From the NCBI RefSeq assembly GCF_020906515.1, contig NC_085851.1, positions 1,798,001-1,862,000 on the forward strand: DNA of 64,000 bases, given 5' to 3'. Origin of the DNA: Vanrija pseudolonga. Its lineage: Eukaryota; Basidiomycota; Tremellomycetes; Trichosporonales; Trichosporonaceae. Below the pieces are notes generated by a model. It was given only the letters and a program-made list of their open reading frames with translations, had not been told where the DNA came from and searched no databases. Shown piece by piece: positions 1 through 9,714 of this stretch. Within the stretch, counting starts at the first letter, position 1. Every line of letters starts with the position of its first letter. Position numbers and translations under genes: made by a program.

Positions 1-616
1 GAGGTGGCGGTATGCCCTCAGGCTAATCTTGAGGAGCAGATAGATACGAACGAGAGTGGAGAGTTGGACGAGCCGCTGTACGAGCACTGCCGTACGTGGG
101 CCAGGTTGTGGGACGGACAAGGATGACCAGGCAGCCATCGTTGGGTGTGGGAGGTGGGATGTGGGTGAAGGATGGATAAGAGTGAAGGAACAATGGAGAG
201 AGAGATACGTTTGGGAGGTGCGCTTGCGTCGGTCAGAAATATAAAGGACGTATGCTTTGGGTGGCCAACCTTAGTGATGGCCGTGATGGATTGTTAATGG
301 CGCTTAATGCCGCCCTTAGTGACAACAAGCAAATCCTAATCGAGGGCCAGAAATTCATTTAGTCAATTGTCAGGTGGAGGGTGCGGCGACTCATGACCGT
401 GCTGGCGTCGGTTGGTCCGTGCGTCCGGGGACCCCACCTGCTGGTTCCTGACGTCACAATGGCTGCACCCATGTGCACACTCGATACGAAACGCCGGGCG
501 ACATTGAAAGCCATGGTTGACTCACCCACCGTCACTTTTATAATCACCTCGCATCGCGACCATTTTGGGTTTGCCTTCCCTCCTTTGTTATCCCCATCCC
601 ACAGGACTTCAACGAC
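1..616. other. 5' flank, no gene recognised
   Basis: Only short open frames without family resemblance or splice support are present. The last ~100 bases are the promoter and leader of the DNA glycosylase gene that starts at 617. Confidence 0.5.
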
Positions 617-2197
617 ATGCCCGAGCTTCCAGGTATGTATGGAAGGATCGCACCCGCAACGCGTTATCTAACTCTCGACCCAGAGGTCGAACGTGCCCGT
701 CGGCTCATTGCCGAGACCTGCATGGGCTACACGATTAGCGAGATTGACGCAGTGGACGACAAGATTGTCTATTGCGGAGAAGGGGAACATGTGGCGTTTG
801 TGAGTGGCCGTGTCGTGTGCATGGGGCAGGGCAGGTGCGCGTGGGGCAACGGGGGCTGACGGGTAAATAGAACAAGGAGCTCGTGGGTCGGACTATAACC
901 GGATGCGAGCGCCGAGGGAAGCAGTACGTCGGGGAGAGCGAGGCCTATGTTGACCGCGCCAGGTTCTGGATGACACTGTCTGGAGACGGAAGGCTGCCAG
1001 TGATGCACTTTGGGATGACGGGCATGATCCAGGCAGGTGTCCCATTGTTTCTCACCTGACCCCTCAGCTCAAAGGCCAAGAGCCAACGTGGTACCGCAAG
1101 AAGGACTATGAGACGTCTGATGTGTGGCCTCCCAAGGTGAGGAGAGATGCAGAGTTACCGCTGACAGTGCGCAGTTTTACAAGTTGTATGTATCTTGCTG
1201 CTTGACGAGTCTCACGCTAGTGTCATGAAGCTGTCGCCCCCGGCAGGCTCGGAGCCCCAAGAGCTCGCATTCATCGACGTTCGGCGCCTTGGTCGATTGC
1301 GCCTCGTCCCTGACCCCGTTCTCTCACATCCACCTCTTTCAGAGCTGGGCTTTGACCCAGTCCTCGACCACCCGCCGTTGGACGAGTTCAGGGAGCTCAT
1401 CAGCAAGAAGAAGGGCACGATCAAAGGTCTGATTATGGACCAGGCGTTCAGTGCGGGCGTGGGCAACTGGGTCGCAGATGAGTGAGCTACCGCACTCCGA
1501 CAGCCTTAGCTAACTCCGCAGGGTGCTGTACCAGGCTAGGATACACCCCATGTGCCCGGTCAACCTGCTCACCGACCACGACGTGTCCGAGCTGCATCGC
1601 CTGCTTCGCGAGATCCCTGTCAAGGCCATCGAGGTCAATGCGGACTCGGAACAGTTCCCTGAGGACTGGCTCTTCCGGTGGCGCTGGGACAAGGGCAAGA
1701 AGCCGAAGGCGAAGAAGGCCAAGGGGGAGAGTCAAGATGCCGAGGAGGAGGATGTCAAGCCGAAGGGCATAGAATTCCTGGCTCTGGTGGGTGTGTTGTT
1801 CGTTGCTAGGCTAACCCGCCAGCCTGATGGCAGCAAGGCGACCATCTCGTTCGTCACGGTCGGTGGCAGGACCAGCGCTGTGGTGAACGAACTTCAAAAG
1901 CTGCCGTCTAGCGGCGGGAGCGCCAAGGCAAACGGCAGTAACGCGACGCCGAAGAAGCCGAAGGCTGCTGCGAAGAAGCGGCCGGTCGACTCGGTGAGTG
2001 CTCAAGCCGTCGCTCAGCTAACTCGCGCGCAGGATCTCAGTGATTTGAGCGACACCGAGGTCGACGAGCCGGCCAAACCGGCACCGAGGGCATCCCGAGG
2101 AGAGCGCGCCGCCCGCCGCGGTGCCCCCGAGGCCAAGGATGTCAAGGTCAAGGTGGAGACGCCGGCGAAACCAACGTCAAAGCGTTCGAGGCGATAG
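617..2197 (+). CDS. Formamidopyrimidine-DNA glycosylase (Fpg/MutM-like)
   Basis: Base-excision-repair glycosylase/AP lyase for oxidised purines. Nine exons: 617-632, 684-799, 871-1032, 1068-1136, 1175-1185, 1221-1481, 1522-1786, 1823-1993, 2033-2197, giving 411 aa in frame. Splicing of the 16-nt first exon rebuilds the family N-terminus MPELPEVE, where Pro2 is the catalytic nucleophile and Glu3 the acid. HFGMTGM is the conserved core around the catalytic Lys region, and the H2TH segment follows (TIKGLIMDQAFSAGVGNWVA). There is no C-terminal zinc finger. Instead a Lys/Ala-rich basic tail of well over 100 residues follows, as in plant and fungal Fpg proteins. The third intron (1033-1067) appears to be a GC-AG intron of 35 nt. 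Introns 7 and 8 are multiples of three and open, so retention would go unnoticed by frame. Confidence 0.93.
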
Positions 2198-2523
2198 ACC
2201 CGAAATGTATCTCTATGTATCTGATATCTGTCGTCGCGTTGACGACGTGCTTATGCATGTATTTTGGACTACTTGTAATCAAGACAAGGTTCGGAGGACA
2301 ATTCCGAGTCGTGTCATTACGAAAGCCGACTGCCGCCCGCCCGTCCTCCACCCAGCCGACTGCCCCCAACGAGCTCTTTCGTCATTCGCCCCTGCTCAGT
2401 GTGTCTGCCCCGCGGCGGGTGACCCCTCCCCTTCCCTTGGGGGCACAACCTTCAGCCGCTCACCCAGACGGATCTGTACCACACACGACGCCCACCCATC
2501 ACCCCGTCTCTCACTTTTATATC

Positions 2524-3555
2524 ATGTCTCTTGCTACGACCACCACCCGTCGCCTCGCACTCACCGGCACCCGCTCGCTCCGCACCGCGCTGTAAGTGAC
2601 GACACGACGAGTGGACGGCGGTGGTCAGTACCCGTGACTAACCCTAACGCCTTGCCTTGCCCCACGACGGCCGCCCCCGCACTCGTTCCACCGTCTGGTC
2701 TGTCTTGCTCATCATCCTCTCGGGTCCTCTCCGTCCACCGGCTCCCGGTGTCCTAATCGCCCATAAAAGCTCGCTCCGCTCAGCCCACACCCTCGTCAAC
2801 ACCGCACCCCGCTTCATCGCTCCCCGCCGCGCCCACATCCACTTCCCCAAGATGGGTGAGTTGCCAGCAGCCGGAGCTTCCGAGGGCACAACTCACACGC
2901 CCCCAGCTGCCCCCTCTGCTTCCCTCTCGACCGCTGCCAAGCCTGAGATCAAGGCCGGCGACAAGTTCCCCTCGGTCGCTGTCCGTACCAAGGACTTCAA
3001 CACCACCGTCGACTTCAGCACCCTCCCCGGCAAGAACATCATCGTCACTGTTCCCGGCGCGTGAGTGGACGCCATTGTGAACTTACACTCACGCCTAGCT
3101 TCACGGCCACCTGCCACTCGCAGGTCCCCGGCTACTTTGAGCTCTACCAGGAGTTCAAGGGCAAGGGCGTGAACGAGATCTACGTCGTGTCGGTCAACGA
3201 CCTCTTCGTTGTCAACGCCTGGAAGGACAACCACCTCGAGCAGTCTGGCCTCAAGGAGGACGAGGCGCCCAAGTTTGGTAGGTGTAGGAGCCCGGCGCAC
3301 ACCTGACCCCGCAGCCGCCGACGACAAGGCCGAGCTCGCCAACGCCCTCGGCCTCGAGCTTGACGCCCGCGGCGGCCTCGGCTCGATCCGTCTCAAGCGC
3401 ACCGTCATTGTCGTCCAGGACGGCAAGGTCGTCAGCGCCACCGTCGAGCCCGACTCGGGCAAGTGTGAGTGTTGGCAGCTGCGAGTTGTGGGACATGGCT
3501 GACAGACTCCCCAGCGACCGTCACCCAGGCCGACAACCTCATCAAGACCCTCTAA
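2524..3555 (+). CDS. Peroxiredoxin, Prx5/AHP1 type, probably mitochondrial
   Basis: Thiol peroxidase that reduces H2O2 and alkyl hydroperoxides. Exons 2524-2591, 2770-2855, 2907-3060, 3099-3277, 3315-3464, 3515-3555 give 225 aa. The first ~50 residues are Arg/Ser/Thr-rich without acids (MSLATTTTRRLALTG..., RFIAPRRAHIHFPK), as in a mitochondrial presequence. The redoxin domain has the peroxidatic site PGAFTATC (Cys108 of the long form) and typical Prx5 blocks (VVSVNDLFVVNAWK, GLGSIRLKRTVIVVQDGKV). A second ATG at 2852-2854, exactly at the end of exon 2, would give a ~172-aa cytosolic form. A TATA-like TTTATATC lies only ~8 nt before the first ATG, and CATAAAAG ends intron 1. The longer form may therefore not be the only product. 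Confidence 0.92.
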
Positions 3556-4083
3556 GGTCGCGATGTGCTGACTGATATTGCAAAAGGAGCCTCGTAGCCT
3601 CCTAGGAGGAAGCGATGAATGAAGTGAAGCCTACGTGCGGCGTCGAGCACAGCGTTCTAACCCCAGCTGACAATGGCGCTGACCGCTCGGACTCGGCTGG
3701 TGTTGAGCACCACGCTCCATTCATCATAGCTGACCGCCATGTTAACATTCCATGACCTTGGACCTACGTGTCCTGGGTTGTCGAGCTAAGACGCCATCGC
3801 CACAGCGTCGGAAACACGCTAGTCGCGTACGCCGGCATGCTGGTATGGGGGATATCTATGGGGCTCTACGTGCATTACTGCTGCGAACGCTCCCATCTCA
3901 TCACCAACACGACGAAGTAACAACCATGACGCCCCGCAAAGAGCACAACAACGCCCCGCACTGTCAACGCCCGACGCCCCAACGCCCCAACGCCCCGTAC
4001 ACGACGAGATGCGCCCCATACGCGCCGATCAGATCAACAAGCATACAAAAACGAACACAAAAGATAATGATGATATTCCTTGA
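3556..4083. other. Intergenic, no gene seen
   Basis: 3' flank of the peroxiredoxin gene and a small ACGCCCCA-type tandem repeat near 3968-4000. A run of four Ts on the minus strand just beyond the tRNA-Tyr 3' end is a likely Pol III stop. Confidence 0.5.
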
Positions 4084-4170
4084 TCTCCCGACTGTGATTC
4101 GAACACAGGACCTGCGGATGTGAAAGTAACCAATTACAGTCCGACGCTCTACCAACTGAGCTATCGAGAG
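4084..4170 (-). tRNA. tRNA-Tyr (GTA), intron-containing
   Basis: The minus strand folds as a cloverleaf: acceptor CTCTCGA/TCGGGAG, D arm GCTCAGTTGGTAGAGC, anticodon loop CTGTAA, T loop TTCGAAT. A ~14-nt intron follows the base after the anticodon, the position used by all nuclear tRNA-Tyr genes. CCA is not encoded. Confidence 0.93.
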
Positions 4171-4647
4171 GGCGCTGAATTCGGAAAATTGCCCTGGTCT
4201 GTGGGGCGCACCACTGGTCCGCAAATTGCTTCCGGATCTGCCTCTTGTTGGTCCGCTATGCTCGTCTCTTCTCTTCTTGACAGAGACGATGTGAACGGCA
4301 TGGGGGGCAGGAGGGCCGCGTGCAGGTCGAAGCGCCCCTCGTATGCTTGCGGAATAAGCATGTGCAAGCATATGGGTGTCTCGGAGGCAATGGACCCTGC
4401 AATGTCTCACCCTGCTGGGTGGGGGTTCGGGGCGGTCTATGGGGGAATGTGCGTGCACAGCGTCATCTGTGCATGGCCAGGGGTGGCGAGGACTCTTAAC
4501 AAAGGCGCTAGTGCACTCACTCGCTGGTCGTGAGAGAAGAGGGCGAGAAGTGCCGGTGTACACACCCCGCCGATCATGTCTGTGCACCCACCGCCACATG
4601 CCGCCACGCCGACTCAGGAACGACCCGGGAATTCCCGAAACATCGAC
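4171..4647. other. Spacer between tRNA genes
   Basis: The open frames here are short and look random for GC-rich DNA. No feature recognised. Confidence 0.4.
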
Positions 4648-4739
4648 GGCCGCTTAGCTCAGCTGGTTAGAGCATTGTACTAATAACTCGATGGTTATCA
4701 GTAATGCAAAGGTCGGCAGTTCGATCCTGTCAGTGGTCA
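4648..4739 (+). tRNA. tRNA-Ile (AAT), intron-containing, copy 1
   Basis: Acceptor stem GGCCGCT pairs with AGTGGTC. D arm, T arm (TTCGATC loop) and anticodon stem TTGTA/TGCAA all pair. Anticodon AAT is followed by an ~18-nt intron (ACTCGATGGTTATCAGTA). A TTTT terminator lies about 10 nt downstream. The mature sequence equals that of the copy at 7687; only the intron differs. Confidence 0.93.
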
Positions 4740-5684
4740 AAATTACCTTTTGCTTGTGGGGTGTTCTTTTGCTACGGGAGTTGCGGTGCGTATGGGGATG
4801 TACGTGATGCTTGCTTGCTCATGGGGAGTGGGACTGATCGTCGGTGTGTGCATAGTGTTGGATTCTAGCCTTACGTAACATTGATTCTGGCCACAGGCCG
4901 ACGCCGCTCTACATGTGCGTGCGTGCAACTATCTTTCTATGCAACCATCCTCCTCTCTACTAGCGTGTAAAACCCAACACATAGTGAGTGCTGGTGTCTG
5001 TGATCGGCACCGTGGCGGTCCCAGGATCGTCGCGCTGTGGATGCGCTTGGTGAAGGGAATGTGGCTGATAACGTGGGCTCATGGTCACTCCTCGCTGTTC
5101 GTGAGCGTCGACGAGTGAGCATGCATCCAAGGTTAGGGTCTGAGGATGTCCAAACACTGGTATTGCAGCAGTCTGCGGCAACGAACAGCGATAGCCCAGC
5201 GGTCGTCGACTCATCGACGTCCTCGCCAACCCACATCTCGTGGCACTTCGCCTCTCATGTGCCTTCCGCGCTCCTCTTTTTCTCCTCGTGACCTCCTCGC
5301 ACGCGGTTCGGATCGGAGCCTAACGGTCCTCGCCACGCAGCCCTGGTTGCCCTCTCGCATATGACCACTCGGGCCCGGTGACACTTTGCTCGTTTGTCAG
5401 TCAGTCAGTCAGTCCATTTGTCCGTCCCCTCTCCGATCACAGTTCCTCCGAGTTGCGTGTTTATGTCCACTGACGTCGCCCCGCTGCTACTCCAAACGCG
5501 GCGGTCACCGTGGAATGCAACCCCGTAATGCCCAAGGCACACCCTTGGCATTCCCACATCTCGCTTCCATAAATGCACGCCGTTCCCAGCCGCGAGGCAC
5601 ATCTGACGTCTAGGCTGCTCGGGACGTTCCTCCCTCGCGTGTCGTCCAAGAATGCAATACAGTCTACAAGTAAAACAGCGTCGT
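4740..5684. other. Intergenic, no gene seen
   Basis: Short open frames only. A CAGT tetranucleotide run lies near 5397-5414. The last ~100 bases are the 3' flank of the minus-strand hydrolase gene. Confidence 0.45.
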
Positions 5685-6987
5685 CTACAGCCTCGCGCGG
5701 AGGTCGGTCTCGGCACACGCGCCGTGCTGGTAGAACCAGTAGGATGCGCGCCGCACCATGTCGGGGGTACAGATGTGCCCGACCCCGGGCTGGATGTACT
5801 GCTCTGTGCTGTCGCTCCCTGCCTCGGCGACGGCCTTGGGCCAGCTGTCCTTTGAGAAGACGGGCGGAACCACCTGGTCGAGCTCGCCGTGCAGCGCGAG
5901 GATCTTGCGCCCGACCCACGTGCCGGGCGGCGTTGGCTCCTCGTAGAACTGCTTGACGTGCTTGGGGTAGTACTGCGCCGTCGTGCCCAGCGTGCCGTTC
6001 GCGCGCCAGTGCGCAGTGTGCACGAGCACGAGCGAGTCGGGCGGGCACGAGATGATGGGCACCGCGACGCGCACACGCGGGTCTGCACGTGTCAGCGGGG
6101 CCGGCGCCATGGAGTATGAGTATGCGGGACGACTCACCCTCCTTGAGGAGACGCCAGAGGAGGTGCCCTGAAATAGGTCAGACATGCACGCCACGTAGGT
6201 CACTCACCGCCAAGAGACACCCCCGTCGCCATGTACTCTGCGACGCGGCGCTCGCCGAACGGGAACAGGTAGTCCTCGAGGTAGGCCATGATGAGCTGGT
6301 GGTCCTGGGCGCCGCCCTCTGCGGATGTGTCAGTGCGCGGGCGCGGGTGCGCGGGCGCCGGTGGCTGGCGCGTATGCATAGCGTACTCAGTGTGGTCGCC
6401 ATGGCCGTTCTGCAGAGTCAGCGGGTGCGGCACATGAAACGGCGGCGGCAGCGGCGATCGCCGCGCGCCACCACAGCAACTCACAGCCGCAAGGGGTTGT
6501 TCTTGTACGACAGCTGGTCCTTCTTCAACCTCCGCTTCCCGTGGTTTCGCTGGTCCTGCGCTGGCGTCAGCATCTTCTAGCATGCCCCGTCACGGCACAC
6601 GCACAAGGGTCACGATGATCACGTCGCGCGTAACCTTTGTCTTGCCCTCTGCGCCGAGCCTGCGGATCTCCTGGAACATGCCCGTAGCAAAGTTCTCCAT
6701 CTGCGCGGCCTTGTTTGCCCAGCCATGGGACACGATCTGGCGCGGGCGTTAGCGGGGTGTCACCCAGCTTCCAGAGGCAGCATACTCACAACCACGCTGA
6801 TCGGCTTGGTGGACCCCGCAATCTCCTCGAGACCAAACACCGTCAGGTCGAGGTCGACCATGGTCACCTCCTTCATGGAGCACGGCGCGAACCCGAGGTT
6901 GAGCGTCGGGAAGTCCATGACGTGCGCCGGGTCCTGCGACTTGTTGCTCGGGATGGCAGGGAGGATGGGCTTTGCGTCTGCTGCCAT
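5685..6987 (-). CDS. Alpha/beta hydrolase-fold protein
   Basis: Predicted serine hydrolase of unknown substrate. Exons on the minus strand: 6790-6987, 6605-6736, 6485-6555, 6387-6409, 6208-6318, 6138-6167, 5685-6082, giving 320 aa with every junction in phase. The block DQRNHG follows strand 4 of the fold. The nucleophile elbow is GVSLGG (Ser nucleophile, codons split by an intron), the acid is probably Asp in LHGELDQVVP, and the catalytic His is in GVGHIC. No signal peptide or membrane span is seen, so it is probably cytosolic. The 23-nt fourth exon is the least certain: the alternative reading NGHGDHTE in another frame also looks plausible, but its flanking splice phases do not fit. Confidence 0.82.
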
Positions 6988-7686
6988 TGTGAGACTGTTT
7001 GTGTGTGTGTGTGCGGAGTGGAGTGAGAATGTCAGATGTCGAAACGCCAGTTGACGACGACAACTGGCCGAATATACTTGTGGGAGCGGATGCGATGTCC
7101 GGTCTGGCTGGATCAATCAGGCCGCCAGGCGCGTGATGTCAGTGACTGAGTGCAGCCAGTTGGAATCTGGGGCGGCGGGCCCCTGGCCGTGGTTCCGCGT
7201 TTGACATTCAATGGGACTGCCCGGATCCTGGAGGCGTTACCCGAAATATGTAGATCGACGGTGACTTTCATTACCGAACACCGTAATGAAACCAACTCCG
7301 CTGACGTGAGGCGTCTCGCGTGGACGCGACTATCTTATCAGCAGAGCGAGGTGGTGCAGTGCGGCGCTTGAAGCAAGCGCAGCAAGGATGTACGCGAGGG
7401 GCATCCGGAGGATAACCGCGCACAGTCGCCGAGCAGCTGAGGAGGGCGCTGCGGTCGCGCGCAGATCCTCGGCGCCACGCCCGCGTCGCGCGTCTGCGCG
7501 CCACCTCGCACCCGTCTCGCACTTCGCACCACCTTCGCACCACTTTTCCTACCCACAGCGCCTCCTCGCCCTCGTCCAACACGTACCGGCGTTGCTCAGT
7601 CCCCCGGGCAGCAAATCACACGCGGTGCACCCCGCCGCTCGCACCGCCGCGCCGCCAAAGCCCCTCCCCCTGCCCCCTCCCTCATC
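6988..7686. other. Intergenic with a perfect hairpin
   Basis: Promoter side of the hydrolase gene. A perfect 9-bp inverted repeat (TTTCATTAC / GTAATGAAA, 8-nt loop) lies at 7266-7291. No coding gene recognised. Confidence 0.45.
7266..7291. repeat. Perfect 9-bp inverted repeat
   Basis: TTTCATTAC, eight-base spacer CGAACACC, then GTAATGAAA. It stands between the hydrolase promoter and the tRNA pair. It could be a dimeric factor site or chance. Confidence 0.6.
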
Positions 7687-7777
7687 GGCCGCTTAGCTCA
7701 GCTGGTTAGAGCATTGTACTAATACCTTGTCGGTGTCAGTAATGCAAAGGTCGGCAGTTCGATCCTGTCAGTGGTCA
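7687..7777 (+). tRNA. tRNA-Ile (AAT), intron-containing, copy 2
   Basis: Exons are identical to the copy at 4648. The ~17-nt intron is different (CCTTGTCGGTGTCAGTA), keeping only the last bases next to the 3' splice site. No T-run separates it from the tRNA-Ser gene that begins nine bases later, so the two are probably transcribed together. Confidence 0.93.
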
Positions 7778-7786
7778 GATATCCTT

Positions 7787-7900
7787 GGTGCGATGCCCGA
7801 GTGGTTAAGGGGAATGATTAGAATCGTCGTCTCCGAGGAGGAGAAGTCAGCTAGTTATCATTTGGCGTCAGCCGCCTGGGTTCAAATCCCAGTCGCACCT
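7787..7900 (+). tRNA. tRNA-Ser (AGA), intron-containing, copy 1
   Basis: Type II tRNA: acceptor GGTGCGA/TCGCACC, anticodon stem AATGA/TCATT, anticodon AGA, long variable arm GGCGTCAGCCGCC, T loop TTCAAAT. An intron of ~33 nt follows the base 3' of the anticodon. A TTTT terminator follows directly. Position 73 reads T, whereas eukaryotic tRNA-Ser normally has G73; the minus-strand copy at 38291 shows the same. Confidence 0.92.
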
Positions 7901-8225
7901 TTTGCTGCTCGCGCCGAGCGAGTGTGAGGCTGTAGTGGAGGTGAGTGACTGTGCGAGGAGTAAATGGAGGATGGGTGGTGAGCTCGGAGTAAGGTGTTGG
8001 AACTTGCGTGTGTGACGCTGTGAACTGGGTGGCTGGCCAAGTGGCACATGAACCATGAACCTTGGGCAGTGTCTTCCCCCAATACCTTCGAACAGAGGAC
8101 CGACAGGATCTGCTGTGCAGCGGTCCTCCGAGCGCCGGAACGACATTCATCGGCATAGACGTACTACTGAACTGGCTTCATTCTTCCCGCGAGGCTAACC
8201 CTCCCCCCTGTGCGCAACCATGCGC
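7901..8225. other. Intergenic, no gene seen
   Basis: 3' flank of the tRNA pair and of the first DUF3224-like gene. Nothing recognised. Confidence 0.4.
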
Positions 8226-8859
8226 TCAAAGCTCAAAGGTGAGCTCGCCGTCGACCACATCCTTGAAGTTGGGGTCGACCTTGTGCTTGGCCACGTTGGC
8301 CGGCACGTCCGGCACGACGAACGTGCCGTGGCCCTTGATGCCCTTGAGCTCGTCGCTGTATGTGTGGTCAGCTACCTCTTCATACCGCCGGTAGCTACCC
8401 ACGTCGAGCTCTCCGGCACGATGGTGAGCTTCGCCGAGACCTTGCCGCCGACGTAGGTGCCGCTCACGTGCGCGGCGAACGAGCCCTTCTTGCCCTGCAG
8501 CGTGCCGGTGAAGACCTGCATGCCGTCTGGGCGTCAGCTTACGAAACAGATGTGACAGCTCACAGAAGGACCCGTCCTCCGCGTTCTCAGAGTTCGAGTG
8601 CTTGAACCTGTGTGTGTTAGTGTGGGTGGAGCAGTGGCCGCGTTTTACCCACATGGCGTACGCGGCCGTCACCTTGCCCTCCATCTCGCCAGTGTACTCG
8701 CGCTCCGAGATGGCAATGTTCGGGTTGAACACGAGGTCGTTCTCCGGCTTGACCTTGTTCTGGTCCCAGCTGGTGACGGTGAACTTGGTTGGGACTGGGG
8801 CGTTAGCTACATAGTCCCCCGACTCTCACTAGCTGCCGCTCACTAGTGACGGGAGCCAT
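8226..8859 (-). CDS. DUF3224-like small beta-barrel protein (copy A)
   Basis: Unknown function. Minus-strand exons 8844-8859, 8653-8794, 8564-8607, 8403-8526, 8226-8355 give 151 aa. The DUF3224 pattern is visible: an FTVTSWDQ strand, EREYTGEMEGKVTAAYAM, the VFTGTLQGKKGSF hairpin and the glycine-rich end DELKGIKGHGTF. There is no signal peptide, so probably cytosolic. It is closest to copy B: same intron positions and phases, same last exon length (130 nt) and same C-terminus GELTFEL. TATAAAG on the minus strand ~105 nt upstream is also shared with B. Family assignment rests on remembered motif pattern; no enzyme activity can be claimed. Confidence 0.85.
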
Positions 8860-9329
8860 GTTGCTAGACGTCGAGGGTCGATTTGTTGTGATTTGAGTGG
8901 AGAGGAGTGTGTTGTTGCGAGAGAAGGTGGATGGGAGAAAGTGGGGAAGACGCCTGTGCAGCTTTATACCGCATCGCGACTGACTGCGAACCGCTGTCGC
9001 GCTGTCACCACCACACCTCTTCCACGTCTTCCTCGACCTCGGCGTCTCCATGTGGCCGAGAGTGACTGGACTGCAAGAGGGCGCACACAACTACGCCCAG
9101 ACGAGTGCCACGCCGGCGCCTCGGTGCCGAGGTCAGCCAGTCACGTCTGACTAACGGATCTGCACTTGTGGCATGTGCTTTGGGCCGGTGGACCCGGTGG
9201 GCAACAGCGAGGAATTCACGGCCTGGCAGCTGACGGCTAGGAACGCGATACGGTACAGCGAGAGACCCGTGATGACTGCGATGAGGCCAGCCCCGCTCAT
9301 GTCCAAGCTCGCACGCGATGGGTGCGCGT
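8860..9329 (-). promoter_or_regulatory. Upstream region of copy A, homologous to that of copy B
   Basis: Contains minus-strand TATAAAG near 8962-8968. From about 9030 to 9225 it aligns by eye with 10475-10685, sharing blocks such as GTCTGACTAACGGATCTGC and GAGGAATTCA. The homology shows that duplication carried the promoter along with the gene. Confidence 0.65.
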
Positions 9330-9545
9330 CTGGTCGCTGCCATACCTGGGATCCCTTGAGCTCGCCGCTGTGCAGCGTCACAGGTCGCGCGCGACGTTTC
9401 AACGCCGTGGCGAGCGAGGCTGTGCGCCGCCCACGGGTGTTTCACTGCCCTCGGGCACACGCCAAACGACGATGACTCACCTCGGCAGGATGATAGTCGA
9501 CTTGGATTGGGCGCGGCCCAGCGCCCATGAGTGGCACATGAGGAT
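9330..9545 (-). pseudogene. Relic of a DUF3224-like gene (sister of copy C)
   Basis: Decayed copy of a host gene. The minus strand still shows a CACAG acceptor followed by CGGCGAGCTCAAGGGATC (SGELKG, as in copy C; A and B have DELKG). Upstream is the preceding intron, with a stretch nearly matching that of copy C (CACGGGTG...CTGCCCTCGGGCACACGCC), then the donor and KSTIILP in place of SNWTIIP. After SGELKG the reading no longer follows the family, and 5' exons could not be found. Confidence 0.7.
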
Positions 9546-9714
9546 TATGCGGCCTCGTCCTCCTCCCACAGCCTTTAGCAACGGATGACCGGCAATGCAG
9601 CCCACATAGTTCCGAAGCTACATACATTCATCGGCATGCGGTACTATTAAACTCGCCTGGTTCTCTTAACTCGCACCGCACCCAAGCCACTCCAGCGCGG
9701 GCACCGGGGCGCAC

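Noticed and set aside
2636-2650. Telomere-like CTAACCCTAACG
   Set aside because: Single partial unit inside the first intron of the peroxiredoxin gene; CTAAC also serves as a branch-point motif.
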